A stretch of DNA of 64,000 nucleotides from an uncultured Prevotella sp. Its GTDB lineage: Bacteria > Bacteroidota > Bacteroidia > Bacteroidales > Bacteroidaceae. Both the position numbers and the translations under genes were made by a program. Shown one piece after another: positions 50,783 to 60,994 of the stretch (position 1 is the stretch's first letter; each line of letters opens with the position of its first letter). A model generated the notes under the pieces. The model was not told where the DNA came from. It saw only the letters and a program-made list of their open reading frames with translations, and did not search any database. The stretch is from positions 62,001-126,000 of the forward strand of contig CAJOFA010000003.1 in NCBI GenBank assembly GCA_905233985.1. The letters run 5' to 3'.

Positions 50783-51916
50783 ATGGCTGGTATTTATATC
50801 CATATTCCCTTTTGTAAGAGCCGCTGCATCTACTGCGGCTTCTACTCAACGACGGCGCTGGAACTGCGACAGCGCTATGTGGATGCGGTGTGTAAGGAAG
50901 CCCACCCCCTACCCCTTCCCAAGGGAGGGGAGATAGATACCATATATATTGGGGGAGGCACGCCGAGCCAGTTGAGCATTGCACAGCTGGAGCAGATATT
51001 AGCCCCCCTCATTCCCCCCAAGGGGGGAGGACTCCCCTCTCCTTCGGGGAGGGGTCGGGGGAGGGGGTTCGAAGTCACGATGGAGTGTAACCCCGACGAC
51101 GTAACGGTCCAGTATGCTGCGGCTTTACCGCAGTTGGGCATCAACCGCGTGAGCATGGGAGCACAGACGTTCAACGATGAACGGCTGCGGTTCCTGAATC
51201 GCCGCCACACAGCAGCACAGGTGCAGCAGGCCGTCCAGCGGCTACGCGATGCTGGCATCAACAACATCAGTATCGACCTGATGTATGGTTTCCCCAACGA
51301 GACGCTGACAGATTGGGAGCGCGACATTGACACGGCCCTGGCTCTCGACGTAGAACATATCTCTTCCTATTGCCTGATGTATGAGGAGGGTACTCCGCTC
51401 TATGAGCGCATGAGGAATGAGGAATGTGACGAGGAAACGGAGCGGCAGATGTATGAGCTGCTCATGGATAAGCTGGAGGCCGCAGGATATGAGCATTATG
51501 AGATAAGTAATTGGAGCCGAAGCCACCGCTCAAAACATAACAGTAATTATTGGAAGGACGTGCCGTATATCGGCATAGGAGCTGCGGCACACTCCTATGA
51601 CGGACATAGGCGTTGGTGGAACGTTGCAGACCTACGGGAGTATATCCGTCGCATAGAAAAGGGCGAGTCGCCTGTAGAGGGCAGTGAACTGATAGAAGGA
51701 TGGACGCGCTATAACGACCGCGTGACGGTGGCGCTTCGCACTTGCGAAGGACTTGACCTCACGACGCTGACGGACGAGCAGCGAGACTACTGCATGAAAA
51801 ATGCCCGCCGCTTTATGGACGACGGGCTGCTGCAAGAAAAGGCTCATCATCTTGCGCTGACCCGAAAAGGGTTGTTTGTCAGCGACATGGTGATGAGCGA
51901 ACTGATGAAGGTATAG
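50783..51916 (+). CDS. hemW: HemW-like radical SAM protein with repeat-derived inserts
   Basis: 377 aa. Radical SAM cluster motif CKSRCIYCGF, TIYIGGGTPSQLS, MECNPDDVT, VSMGAQTFND, INNISIDLMYGFPNET, and the C-terminal HemW domain (YNDRVTVALRTCEGLDL). HemW is a haem chaperone related to HemN; the older name is oxygen-independent coproporphyrinogen oxidase. Two inserts, HPLPLPKGG (about 40-48) and PPKGGGLPSPSGRGRGRG (about 76-93), are encoded by GC-rich palindromes that elsewhere in the window are intergenic. They lie at loops flanking the conserved TIYIGGG strand and keep the frame. Confidence 0.93.
   Translation: MAGIYIHIPFCKSRCIYCGFYSTTALELRQRYVDAVCKEAHPLPLPKGGEIDTIYIGGGTPSQLSIAQLEQILAPLIPPKGGGLPSPSGRGRGRGFEVTMECNPDDVTVQYAAALPQLGINRVSMGAQTFNDERLRFLNRRHTAAQVQQAVQRLRDAGINNISIDLMYGFPNETLTDWERDIDTALALDVEHISSYCLMYEEGTPLYERMRNEECDEETERQMYELLMDKLEAAGYEHYEISNWSRSHRSKHNSNYWKDVPYIGIGAAAHSYDGHRRWWNVADLREYIRRIEKGESPVEGSELIEGWTRYNDRVTVALRTCEGLDLTTLTDEQRDYCMKNARRFMDDGLLQEKAHHLALTRKGLFVSDMVMSELMKV
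50900..50932. repeat. GC-rich palindromic repeat inside hemW, copy a
   Basis: CCCACCCCCTACCCCTTCCC with the partner AAGGGAGGGG; close to the 19467 element. Translated as HPLPLPKGG. Confidence 0.7.
51004..51070. repeat. GC-rich palindromic repeats inside hemW, copies b and c
   Basis: Two adjacent palindromes, CCCCCTCATTCCCCCCAAG with GGGGGGAGG and CCCCTCTCCTTCGGGGAGGGG, followed by a further GTCGGGGGAGGGGG arm. Translated as PLIPPKGGGLPSPSGRGRGRG. Confidence 0.7.
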
Positions 51917-51945
51917 GCCCTATAGGGCTAATGGGTCCTATAAGA

Positions 51946-54393
51946 CTAAAAGTGGAGACTGACGTCCACGCCCACCTGCAGGGGATTGGCACGCTGGGCG
52001 AAGTAACGAGTACCGCCGGCGGCGCTGCTCTGTACAGCAAAGGTGTTGTATTTCGTATCAGTCAAGTTACGTCCCCACAGGCTGACAACCACAGGACCGA
52101 AGTCATAGTCAGCGTGGGCACCCAGCAAGGCATAGAACTTCTGGCTAAACGTGTTGGCCTCATCCCACCAGATCTTTCCCTGACCTGAGACATTGGCACC
52201 CAGGGTAAACTGACCAATATGCCAGTCAGCCATTGCACTGAACGAGTGCTGAGGCACGAAAGGCACGTAATTGTCCTTATAGTCGGTAGGAATGAGCTCC
52301 TGCGTATGATAATCCGTTGAAGATGCCGTCTTTTTCTCGCTGTATTCATCGAACTTGGCATTGGTAAAGGCATAGGATGCGCTCCACTCGAAAGCATTGT
52401 CGAAGGCACGGCCACGCAGCGTAGCCTCCAAACCACAGGAATGACTCTTACCAGCGTTCACCATAATACGTCCATAGTTACTGTTCGGTTCCATGACGGA
52501 GAGCTGCTGGTTGCGAATCTGCATGTAGTAAAGTGACAGGTCAGCGTGCAGAGTACCGTCGAAAAGATTGAGGTGCGTGCCTATTTCGTAATTCCAAGAC
52601 TCCTCGGGTTTGTAACTAATGGTTTCCTCGATGGCATCATAGTTCTCGGGAGTGTGCTCCACGTCATAGTCGCCACGCATGGCGTCCTGCTGATGGGCAT
52701 TAAGGTCGGTCTGCAGAATGTCGCTGAACATCTGGATGTTATATCCACCCGTGCGGTAGCCCTTTGAAACAATGGCATAGACATTACCGAGATTATCATC
52801 GAAAGCCCACGTCATACCGAACTTCGGCAACAACTGTGTAAAAGACTTCGATTGGCTATCGACAACATGTGACGTCAGGTGATAGGTAGCCTGCCGCTCT
52901 GCCGTGCCACCCGTAATATTCATATAGGCCAGCGCGTCGTAGTCAATCTTTACGCGGTCGTAGTTCAGGCGCAGTCCAAGCGTCAGCTTCAGGTGGTCGC
53001 CCAACAGGATGTTCGACTCATGGAACAGACCGAGGTTGAGCGTCGGCGTATGGAAAGTCTCAGGTACCGCCATCTCTGCCGACATGTTAATACCAGCCTT
53101 GGCGACGGCAGCCTCTGCAGCGGCCTTAGCAGCAGCCTCGGCAGCAGCCTGCGGCATACCACGATCCAGCATCTGCTGCAACATCTGTCCATACATAGCC
53201 TGTTGCATGGCATTGGTCATGGCATTCGTGATAGCGGAACCGATAGGTCCTGTGACGGCGTCGCCGAAATAGACAGGGGCATCGGTACGCAGCCACTGAT
53301 ACGACGCAAAGAGGCCGGTGGTGTGCTGCCATGCGCTATTGTCATGTGAACGAAGCACAAACTCCTGCGTCAGGGCATTCATCTTCTGGCACTGTTCCAG
53401 TCGCAGATAGTCGGGCGTCATATAGTCCTGGTCCATCAGCATCATGTCCTGCAGGAACTGGTAGCTGGTAGTGGAGGTGAAGAGCAGTCGTTGTGTCTCA
53501 TAGCTCAGCGTCAGACCCGTGTTCAGCATGTTACGCTTGTAGCCATTCATAATAGTGGTGGCAGGATCCTCCACATCAAGGCTATAGGGTTTCACCGAAC
53601 TGGTCTCAATGGGCTGGAATTCGCCATAGCCAAAGCCGTTCTGGTTGACATACTGATAATCAGCCGTCCAATCAAACTTCAACTTTTGCGAAGGCTGATA
53701 GATGAGGCGCACCTTTGCACCAGCCTCGTTCGTCAGGTCATTTTTCTCCGAGAAGTTCTGGTTGTTGATAAAGCCTTTGAGTCCGCTATAGAATCCTGCA
53801 ACGGAAAAGGCGAGCTTTTCGCTGGGACGATGGTGGTGGGCCACCTCGATGTTAGAATAAAGCCCTGTGCCAATGCCCAGTCGAATATCCGTACCCTGAT
53901 AGTTCATCGGGTTCTTGGAATAGACACGTACCAGTCCACCTTCAGTATTTTGACCGTAGAGCGTGCTCTGCGGCCCGCGCAATACATCCACGCGGTCAAT
54001 CATATAGAAATGGTTGTTGAACGCGGCCTTAGACATAAGGGGCAGGTTGTCGTAGTAGATACCTACGGCGGGGTTGTTAATGCGTGAGCCGATGCCACGA
54101 ACATACATAGATGACGTGAGACGTGAACCATAGGCAGGCATCTGGAACGACGGGATAAAGTCGCTCAACTGACTGAGATCATGCACATGGAGACGCATCA
54201 GCTCACCCGACGTCATCACTGTTGAACTCATGGGCTGCAGACGCAAGCCTACGCCTTCCTTGGGCTGAGCCACAATGACGACCTCGTCCAGGTCAAACAC
54301 ACGTGACGAGTCGTTGGTATCAATATCCACTGCCCCTGCCGGCATGAAAACCGCAGCAAGGAGCAGGGAAAATAAAAACTTCTTTTGTTTCAT
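51946..54393 (-). CDS. TonB-dependent outer-membrane receptor
   Basis: 815 aa. Signal peptide (MKQKKFLFSLLLAAVFMPAGA), TonB-box-like VFDLDEVVIVAQPKEG, plug domain (SSTVMTSGELMRL, SMYVRGIGSRINNPAVGIYYD, YMIDRVDVLRGPQSTLYGQNT) and a 22-strand barrel ending GVDVSLHF. It lacks the CarboxypepD-like extension of SusC proteins and no SusD neighbour is present, so it is a FyuA/CirA-like receptor, substrate unknown. An Ala/Met/Gln-rich helical insert (about 386-444, ending AAAEAAAKAAAEAAVAKAG) would form an unusual extracellular loop. Single-gene unit. Confidence 0.92.
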   Translation of the reverse strand: MKQKKFLFSLLLAAVFMPAGAVDIDTNDSSRVFDLDEVVIVAQPKEGVGLRLQPMSSTVMTSGELMRLHVHDLSQLSDFIPSFQMPAYGSRLTSSMYVRGIGSRINNPAVGIYYDNLPLMSKAAFNNHFYMIDRVDVLRGPQSTLYGQNTEGGLVRVYSKNPMNYQGTDIRLGIGTGLYSNIEVAHHHRPSEKLAFSVAGFYSGLKGFINNQNFSEKNDLTNEAGAKVRLIYQPSQKLKFDWTADYQYVNQNGFGYGEFQPIETSSVKPYSLDVEDPATTIMNGYKRNMLNTGLTLSYETQRLLFTSTTSYQFLQDMMLMDQDYMTPDYLRLEQCQKMNALTQEFVLRSHDNSAWQHTTGLFASYQWLRTDAPVYFGDAVTGPIGSAITNAMTNAMQQAMYGQMLQQMLDRGMPQAAAEAAAKAAAEAAVAKAGINMSAEMAVPETFHTPTLNLGLFHESNILLGDHLKLTLGLRLNYDRVKIDYDALAYMNITGGTAERQATYHLTSHVVDSQSKSFTQLLPKFGMTWAFDDNLGNVYAIVSKGYRTGGYNIQMFSDILQTDLNAHQQDAMRGDYDVEHTPENYDAIEETISYKPEESWNYEIGTHLNLFDGTLHADLSLYYMQIRNQQLSVMEPNSNYGRIMVNAGKSHSCGLEATLRGRAFDNAFEWSASYAFTNAKFDEYSEKKTASSTDYHTQELIPTDYKDNYVPFVPQHSFSAMADWHIGQFTLGANVSGQGKIWWDEANTFSQKFYALLGAHADYDFGPVVVSLWGRNLTDTKYNTFAVQSSAAGGTRYFAQRANPLQVGVDVSLHF

Positions 54394-54492
54394 GATGTTC
54401 TTATACGTTAATCCTGTAATCTAAATGCGCTGCAAAGGTAAGGAGTTTTTCCTTACCCTGCAATCCTCATTTATGTGGATTTTTGCAAGAAG

Positions 54493-55194
54493 CTACTCTT
54501 CCATCTCTTGACGGAAGATGCGCATGAAGTGCTCGTACTCTTCAGGGGTGATGTCCACCTTACCATAACAACGTGCATCGGGATATTTCTCCCTGTAGGC
54601 ATTGCGAATCATTTCATGCGTCACGATGTTGGCCGTAGGGATGTGATACTTGGCAATAATGGGGCGCAAATATTCGATGGCGCTGTAAATCTGATCTTCA
54701 GTCAGCGGTGCTTCAAGGGTATTGCCCTGAAACTCGATGCCGATGGTAAAGTCATTACATCCTTCACGACCGTTGAGGATGGACTTACCCGCATGGAACG
54801 TCACAACCTCGGGGTCGCACATGACATAACGCGTGCCGTCGGTGTCAATGACTACATGTGTGCCTACACCTTTCTTCTTCGACGTGAGTACCTCAAGGGA
54901 ACGTTCAACGGTAGGCTCGGCTGTGTGATGAAGGATGACGCCCTCGACGGTGTTGCGCTTGTCAGGATCGATGTTAGTTGTGGGATGACGGTGCTCTGCA
55001 TAGTGACGTTCCACTCCCCTCTCCTGCTTGGATGAGGATTGGAGGGCAACAGAATCTGTTTCTTCCTTGTGTTCCATGTATTCCATGACGGTGGAAGGCT
55101 CATCATCGGACAAGAAACTGTCTATAATGGCAACAGCTGCCCCTGCTACAAGGAGCAGGAGCAGCGTGCCGATAAGATATTTTCTCATTTTCAT
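54493..55194 (-). CDS. N-acetylmuramoyl-L-alanine amidase (amidase_2 family)
   Basis: 233 aa. N-terminal membrane anchor (about 6-24, LIGTLLLLLVAGAAVAII), linker, then amidase_2/PGRP-like domain: VILHHTAEPT with a zinc His, GTHVVIDTDGTRYVM, TFHAGKSILNGREGCNDF, TIGIEFQGN, VTHEMIRNAYREKYPDARCYG. It cleaves the amide between MurNAc and L-Ala in the periplasm. Located between the TonB receptor and nuoN on the same strand; 21 bp after nuoN, so possibly cotranscribed. Confidence 0.9.
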   Translation of the reverse strand: MKMRKYLIGTLLLLLVAGAAVAIIDSFLSDDEPSTVMEYMEHKEETDSVALQSSSKQERGVERHYAEHRHPTTNIDPDKRNTVEGVILHHTAEPTVERSLEVLTSKKKGVGTHVVIDTDGTRYVMCDPEVVTFHAGKSILNGREGCNDFTIGIEFQGNTLEAPLTEDQIYSAIEYLRPIIAKYHIPTANIVTHEMIRNAYREKYPDARCYGKVDITPEEYEHFMRIFRQEMEE

Positions 55195-55215
55195 ATTATC
55201 AAACTTTCATACCCA

Positions 55216-56664
55216 TCAGATGGCTGCCGACGCGTAAATCCAGTCGTAGATAAACGAGCAGACACCAAAGAAGGCAATACCTACCGTGCAGATGGCCAGT
55301 GCAGTCTTAGTATTGCCGTCACTCTGGAAGGTGGGCAGCGGCGAGTCGGTCTTCTTGATATACATGGCCTTGACAATCAGCAGGTAGTAGTAAAGTGACA
55401 CCACCGTGTTAACCAAGGCAATGAAGACAACGAAGTATGCCCAGAAGGGAGCTTGCTCATGACCAGCCACACCTGCCATGAAGACAAAGAACTTGCTGAA
55501 CATACCAGCAAACGGCGGAATACCTGCCAGCGAGAACAGGGCCAGTGTCATAAGGAACGCCAATTTCGGGTTGGTCTGGTAGAAGCCGTCGTAGGCACTC
55601 ATAAGTGTTGAACCTTGACCTTTATGCTCTACCACATTGATGACCGTGAAGACAGCCATGTTAGCCACAATATAGACCAGCACATAGTAGATAAGTGCAG
55701 TAGTAGCCATCTGGAAGTCATTGCTGATAACAGCGAGCATGATGTAGCCAGCCTGAGAGATAGAGCTGAACGCCATGAAGCGCTTGAGCTCCTGCTGACG
55801 GATGGCAAACAGGTTGGCAATGGTGATGCTCAAAACAATCACCACATAGAGCATAACCTGATAATACTCACGCATGGGTTCAAACACACGGAAGAGGATG
55901 ACAAGCAGCGTGAAGGCTGCCGCACCCTTAGAAATCACGCTCAGGTAACCCGTCACAGGTGTGGGGGCTCCTTCGTAAGTATCAGCTGTCCAGAAGTGGA
56001 ACGGCACCAACGAAATCTTAAAGCCCAGACCACTGAAGAAGAAGGCCAAGCCCATTAGATGAAGCGGCGAAGCAACATAAAGTTTGTCCAGCTGCATGAA
56101 GACATCACCATAATAGAGCGTGCCAGACGCTGCATAGATGAATGAGATGCCGAAGAGCATAACACCACTGGAAAACGTAGCCACGAGAATATATTTAGCA
56201 GCAGCCTCAGCCGACTGTTTCTTGTATTTGTCGAACGCTACAAGGCAGGCCATAGGAACAGAAGCCATTTCCAATCCGAGGAAGAACATGAGGAAGTGAC
56301 CTGACGACATCATGAAATACATACCGAGTAGCGTCGAGACAACGAGCATATAGAACTCACCTGCCAGACGGCGAGCCGTCTCTACCCAGGGCTGGGCCAT
56401 AACCACTACGATGATAGTACCTGCAGTGAGGATGAGCTTCATGATGTTGGCAGCCTTAGTGGTGACATACATGCCTCCGAAAGCCTCAACAGGCTGAGCC
56501 ATAAAGCAGGATGCCAGTGCGCCGCATAACAGCAATGTGGTGAGGATGCCGAGTGACTTGGCCTTGCTCTCGCCCTTCATTAGCAGGTCAGCAAAGAAAA
56601 CGATGACCAGCACGGCAACAAGCGTTACCTCGGGCAGCATATAAAGAAATTGTCCGTAATTCAT
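55216..56664 (-). CDS. nuoN: NADH-quinone oxidoreductase subunit N
   Basis: 482 aa, 14 hydrophobic segments, antiporter-like subunit. Recognised from [46 protein letters not shown] (conserved Lys/His), and [12 protein letters not shown]. It contributes a proton channel to complex I in the inner membrane. Last nuo gene of the operon, 14 bp after nuoM. Confidence 0.96.
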   Translation of the reverse strand: MNYGQFLYMLPEVTLVAVLVIVFFADLLMKGESKAKSLGILTTLLLCGALASCFMAQPVEAFGGMYVTTKAANIMKLILTAGTIIVVVMAQPWVETARRLAGEFYMLVVSTLLGMYFMMSSGHFLMFFLGLEMASVPMACLVAFDKYKKQSAEAAAKYILVATFSSGVMLFGISFIYAASGTLYYGDVFMQLDKLYVASPLHLMGLAFFFSGLGFKISLVPFHFWTADTYEGAPTPVTGYLSVISKGAAAFTLLVILFRVFEPMREYYQVMLYVVIVLSITIANLFAIRQQELKRFMAFSSISQAGYIMLAVISNDFQMATTALIYYVLVYIVANMAVFTVINVVEHKGQGSTLMSAYDGFYQTNPKLAFLMTLALFSLAGIPPFAGMFSKFFVFMAGVAGHEQAPFWAYFVVFIALVNTVVSLYYYLLIVKAMYIKKTDSPLPTFQSDGNTKTALAICTVGIAFFGVCSFIYDWIYASAAI

Positions 56665-56678
56665 TTCGATATACTTAT

Positions 56679-58166
56679 TTATATAATGTTAATGTTAGAC
56701 AATATTGGACCTACGGCATCATTGATGACGTTACTTGCCCACAAGGGGAACAAACCGAGACCAGCCACACAAGCAATCAGGCAGATAACAGCAACACGCT
56801 CGTCCCACGTTGCATCCGTGAGCTCAAGGAAGTGCTTGTTCTCCACTTCACCATAGAGAATTTTGCCTACGACACGCAGGATATAGACTGCCGTCACAAC
56901 AATAGAGGTACAGGCAATGATGGTTGCCACACGATGGAACATATCTGCATTCTCGAACGAACCGACGAAAATACTCATCTCAGCAATGAAGCCCGAGAAG
57001 CCGGGAAGACCGAGGTTTGCCAAACCAGCAATGACATAACCGACAGCCAAGAACGGCATGATTTTCATCAGACCTGCCAGCTCACGGATGTCACGGGTAT
57101 GGGTGCGACCGTATATCATACCGATAAGAGCAAAGAACAGGGCCGTCATCAGACCGTGCGAGAGCATCTGCAGGATGGCACCAGTACAGGAAGTCTTTGT
57201 CATCATGAGAAGTGCAAAGAGCACCAGACCGCAGTGCGACACACTGGAGTAGGCATTGATATACTTGAGGTCGGTCTGCACACAAGCAGAGAAAGCACCA
57301 TAGACCACCGAGATGGTAGTGAGGATAAGGAATATCCATGCCAAGTCGTTGGCGGCCTCAGGTAACAGATACATAGCCACGCGGAAACAGCCGTATCCTC
57401 CGAGTTTCATCAGCACACCTGCATGGAGCATGGAAACGGCAGTAGGTGCCGAAGCATGACCATCAGGAGACCATGTATGGAACGGGAACAGTGCTCCTAA
57501 AACGCCGAAGCCGATGAAAATGAATGGGAACAACACCTTTTGAATCTCCGGTGCAATATTACCCATAGCTGCAATCTCGTTGACATTCATCGTCGTGGCA
57601 CCACTGAAGTAGTAGATGCCGAGAATACCGACGATGAGCAGAGCCGAACCACCCATCAGCATCAGCGTGAGTTTCATGGCAGCATACTCCTTCTTACCCG
57701 AACCCCAGACGCCAATAAGCAGGTACATGGGGATAAGCGCCACCTCGTAGAACATGAACATAGTGAACATGTCGGTGCAGATAAAGAAGCCATAAACGCC
57801 CGTTGACAGCAACGTAAACCAAAGGAAATATTCCTTGGTCAGAGGCTTGAGCTGCCATGAGGCGAAGGTTCCCGTGAAGACAATGATGCTCGACAAGAGC
57901 AGCATGACTACCGAGATACCATCAACGCCAACGGAATAGGCGATGTTAAGCGGCTTAAACCAGGGCACACTATAAGTGAGCAGCATCTCTGCCGTATTAC
58001 CTGCAGCACGCTGCTGAATGAAATAGACGGTCAGCCATATAGACAATGCCAGCAGACACGAAGCGCCGGCAACCATCACACCACGCACCTGATTAAGAGA
58101 CTTAGCCAGCCAAAGGCCAAGAAGCATCAGGGCGGGAATTACGACGAATAAACTTAATATACTCAT
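56679..58166 (-). CDS. nuoM: NADH-quinone oxidoreductase subunit M
   Basis: 495 aa, antiporter-like subunit. [33 protein letters not shown] (essential Glu), [46 protein letters not shown]. Proton-pumping membrane arm of complex I. 39 bp downstream of nuoL; the spacer holds a short TTTTCGATT repeat tract. Confidence 0.97.
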   Translation of the reverse strand: MSILSLFVVIPALMLLGLWLAKSLNQVRGVMVAGASCLLALSIWLTVYFIQQRAAGNTAEMLLTYSVPWFKPLNIAYSVGVDGISVVMLLLSSIIVFTGTFASWQLKPLTKEYFLWFTLLSTGVYGFFICTDMFTMFMFYEVALIPMYLLIGVWGSGKKEYAAMKLTLMLMGGSALLIVGILGIYYFSGATTMNVNEIAAMGNIAPEIQKVLFPFIFIGFGVLGALFPFHTWSPDGHASAPTAVSMLHAGVLMKLGGYGCFRVAMYLLPEAANDLAWIFLILTTISVVYGAFSACVQTDLKYINAYSSVSHCGLVLFALLMMTKTSCTGAILQMLSHGLMTALFFALIGMIYGRTHTRDIRELAGLMKIMPFLAVGYVIAGLANLGLPGFSGFIAEMSIFVGSFENADMFHRVATIIACTSIVVTAVYILRVVGKILYGEVENKHFLELTDATWDERVAVICLIACVAGLGLFPLWASNVINDAVGPILSNINII

Positions 58167-58170
58167 ATCT

Positions 58171-58208
58171 TCGAATTTTCGATTTACTAATTTTCGATTT
58201 TCGATTTA
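58171..58208. repeat. Degenerate TTTTCGATTTA tandem tract between nuoL and nuoM
   Basis: Three to four imperfect copies of ATTTTCGATTT fill the spacer and reach the nuoL stop codon. Confidence 0.55.
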
Positions 58209-60158
58209 TAACGCAAGCAATATTAATGTTAATGCCACAGCGCCGGTAAGGAACCAAACTGCATACTGACGGACATCACCGCTCTGCCACGGACGAATAC
58301 TCTCACCGGCCTCGTTTGCCCCCCATGCCATGAAGTTGAACGTGCCGTCAACAACATGACGGTCGAACCAGGCAATAGGCGTACTGACACAGCGGAAAAT
58401 GATGCGATGGGTGACAAACTGCCATATCTCGTCCTGATAGAAACGCTTATAGGCTGCACGATGCAGCTTAGGGAACGTCTTATAGAGACGGTCGGCTATA
58501 GGCTGGCGGTCTCCCTTATATATATAGGTAGCCACACAAATGCTCAATATGGCAATCACCGTAGAAATAGTAGCGATCTTCGTGTCGAAATGGATGGTAT
58601 AATCCTGACCATTGGCTGTCACGAATGAACCGAAAGAACCACCCCACTCTAAGAAGCCTGCTAACGTACTATAGACACCAACTCCCACAGTGATGACGGA
58701 TAGCACGATAAGCGGAATGGTCATCGTAAGAGGAGCCTCGTGCGGTGTGTGGTGCTCATGGGCCTCCTTGTTTTCTGTACCCCAGAAAATACCATAATAC
58801 AGACGGAACATATAGAATGCCGTCATTGCTGCTATTCCCGTCATAATCCAACCTACCACAGGATTGTAGTTCATGCAGGCAGAGATAATCTCATCCTTTG
58901 AGCTAAATCCCGAGAAAAACGGAATACCTGCGATGGCAAGACATGAGATAAGGAAAGTAATATGCGTAATAGGCATATATTTACGAAGGCCCCCCATGAG
59001 AGCCATCTCGTTAGAATGGACGGCATGGATGATACAACCGGCTCCGAGGAACAGGCAGGCCTTGAACATGGCATGGGTGAACAGATGGAACATCGAAGCC
59101 ATGTAACCCAAAGAGCCATGAGCATCAATGACCGACTCATGTCCTGGCAGACAAACACCAAGAGCTACCATCATGAAGGCAATCTGTGAGATGGTGGAGA
59201 AGGCCAGCACACGTTTGATATCACTTTGTGCACAAGCCACGGCAGCAGCATAGAATGCGGTGAATACACCAACCCATACCACTACGCTCAGCGTCTCGGG
59301 AGCATAATGAAGCCACAACGGGAACATACGTGCAATCTGGAACACACCAGCTACCACCATCGTAGCAGCATGGATGAGAGCAGATACCGGCGTCGGGCCT
59401 TCCATAGCATCGGGCAGCCAGATGTGCAACGGGAACATAGCCGACTTACCGGCACCACCGATGAACATCAGCACTAAGGCCGTAGGCAATACGAAGGCAG
59501 CGCCTGCTACAGCACGGACATCACCCGACACGGTAAAGTCAAAGCTGAATGTACCAGCATAATAGCCGAATAGCAGGATACCAATCAGGAAGAACATATC
59601 AGCGAAGCGTGTCACGATAAAGGCTTTCTTTGAAGCGGCAATAGCAGGCTTCAGCGGATAGTAGAATCCTATCAGCAGATAAGATGACACACCCACGAGC
59701 TCCCAGAACAAATACATCTGGAAGATGTTAGTGGCTACGACGAGGCCGAGCATTGACATCGTAAACAGCGAGAGAAAGGCGTAGTAACGTTGAAAACCTT
59801 TTTCTCCGTGCATGTAACCAAAGGAATAGATGTGTACCATGAGGCTGACCGTTGAAATGACAATAAGCATCATCACCGAAATGGGGTCCAACAGAATACC
59901 CATATCGAAACTCAACTTGCCTAAGGGCAGCCATGTGAAGTTATAGGGGACAAGTGTGGCGAATGCTCCATCAGCCGTACGGTCTGCCGTGAAATAGGCA
60001 AAAGCCGTCCAGTAGGAAAGCACCGTAACCAGTCCCAGCGATGTAGTGCCGATAAGACCTGCGGCCTTATGCGACATCTTCATACCTGCCAGCGCAAGAA
60101 TCACAAACGAAAGCGCAGGCAGCAGAAGGATCAGAAATGAATAACTATATATTTCCAT
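58206..60158 (-). CDS. nuoL: NADH-quinone oxidoreductase subunit L
   Basis: 650 aa, the largest antiporter-like subunit, with a long lateral helix region near the C-terminus. Motifs: LDPISVMMLIVISTVSLMVHIYS, FWELVGVSSYLLIGFYY, MFIGGAGKSAMFPLHIWLPDAMEGPTPVSALIHAAT, STISQIAFMMVALG. Proton translocation in the inner membrane. A His-rich loop EAHEHHTPHEA lies near residue 470. Confidence 0.97.
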   Translation of the reverse strand: MEIYSYSFLILLLPALSFVILALAGMKMSHKAAGLIGTTSLGLVTVLSYWTAFAYFTADRTADGAFATLVPYNFTWLPLGKLSFDMGILLDPISVMMLIVISTVSLMVHIYSFGYMHGEKGFQRYYAFLSLFTMSMLGLVVATNIFQMYLFWELVGVSSYLLIGFYYPLKPAIAASKKAFIVTRFADMFFLIGILLFGYYAGTFSFDFTVSGDVRAVAGAAFVLPTALVLMFIGGAGKSAMFPLHIWLPDAMEGPTPVSALIHAATMVVAGVFQIARMFPLWLHYAPETLSVVVWVGVFTAFYAAAVACAQSDIKRVLAFSTISQIAFMMVALGVCLPGHESVIDAHGSLGYMASMFHLFTHAMFKACLFLGAGCIIHAVHSNEMALMGGLRKYMPITHITFLISCLAIAGIPFFSGFSSKDEIISACMNYNPVVGWIMTGIAAMTAFYMFRLYYGIFWGTENKEAHEHHTPHEAPLTMTIPLIVLSVITVGVGVYSTLAGFLEWGGSFGSFVTANGQDYTIHFDTKIATISTVIAILSICVATYIYKGDRQPIADRLYKTFPKLHRAAYKRFYQDEIWQFVTHRIIFRCVSTPIAWFDRHVVDGTFNFMAWGANEAGESIRPWQSGDVRQYAVWFLTGAVALTLILLAL

Positions 60159-60164
60159 AACCGT

Positions 60165-60476
60165 TTACCATTTCATGTTTTTAATACTGTCAACGCTGTC
60201 GCTCTTGAAGTTGCGATAGACATTGATGATAATTGCAATGGCTACAGCCGACTCTGCCGCAGCTATACCAATGACGAAGAGTGTCATGAACATACCTTCC
60301 ATTCCCTCGGGATACATCAGGCGATTGACAGCAGCAAAGTTGATGTCAACGGCGTTCAGCACCAGTTCCACAGAGATGAGCATGGCAATCAGGTTGCGGC
60401 GGGTAATGAAACCAAACACGCCGATGAAGAACAGGAGTGCACTCAGCACGAAATAATATTCTACAGGGATAGTCAT
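60165..60476 (-). CDS. nuoK: NADH-quinone oxidoreductase subunit K
   Basis: 103 aa from ATG 60476 (MTIPVEYYFVLSALLFFIGV); the longer reading would overlap nuoJ by 49 bp. Three helices, with conserved Glu in SVELVLNAVDINF and AAAESAVAIAIIIN. Overlaps the nuoJ stop by 4 bp, showing translational coupling. Confidence 0.96.
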   Translation of the reverse strand: MTIPVEYYFVLSALLFFIGVFGFITRRNLIAMLISVELVLNAVDINFAAVNRLMYPEGMEGMFMTLFVIGIAAAESAVAIAIIINVYRNFKSDSVDSIKNMKW

Positions 60477-60988
60477 TTCTGTTCCTCCTTTCTTGCAACA
60501 ATCAAACCACCAATAATACATGCCAACAAGAACAGTGAGATAAACTCGAAGGGAAGCACGTATTCATACTTATCAGCACCGACAAGTGCATGGCCTATGG
60601 CATTCATCGATACTTCCTGACCAGCAGATGACAAGGTAAGGAAGCCTGTCTTCAGCAAAATCAGGCAAACCACCACAAGTCCGGCTACAGATGCCAGCGC
60701 ACCACGAACGAGCTTGCTGGCCTTCAGCTTCTCCTCAAGTCCCTGAAGCGTACGCTTGCTGACCAGCTGGATGGCAAAAACATAGATCATCGTTACGCCT
60801 CCGGCATAGACAGCAATCTGAGCTGCACCCAGGAACGTGTAGTCAAGCAGGAAATAGACACCTGCCACTCCAAAGAGCACGAACAACATAAACGTTGCCG
60901 CGCGCATGATTCGCTTTGTCGTCACGCACAGCAGAGCCGATGCGACGATGACAATAGCGAGAATTGTAAACATAATGATATTACCCAT
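60473..60988 (-). CDS. nuoJ: NADH-quinone oxidoreductase subunit J
   Basis: 171 aa, five hydrophobic segments, with AQIAVYAGGVTMIYVFAIQLV. Hydrophobic subunit at the interface between the peripheral and membrane arms. 6 bp after nuoI. Confidence 0.95.
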   Translation of the reverse strand: MGNIIMFTILAIVIVASALLCVTTKRIMRAATFMLFVLFGVAGVYFLLDYTFLGAAQIAVYAGGVTMIYVFAIQLVSKRTLQGLEEKLKASKLVRGALASVAGLVVVCLILLKTGFLTLSSAGQEVSMNAIGHALVGADKYEYVLPFEFISLFLLACIIGGLIVARKEEQK

Positions 60989-60994
60989 AGCCGT

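Noticed and set aside
51914..51940. Terminator after hemW
   Set aside because: GGCCCTATAGGGC is palindromic, but the stem is short and has no loop or T-run.
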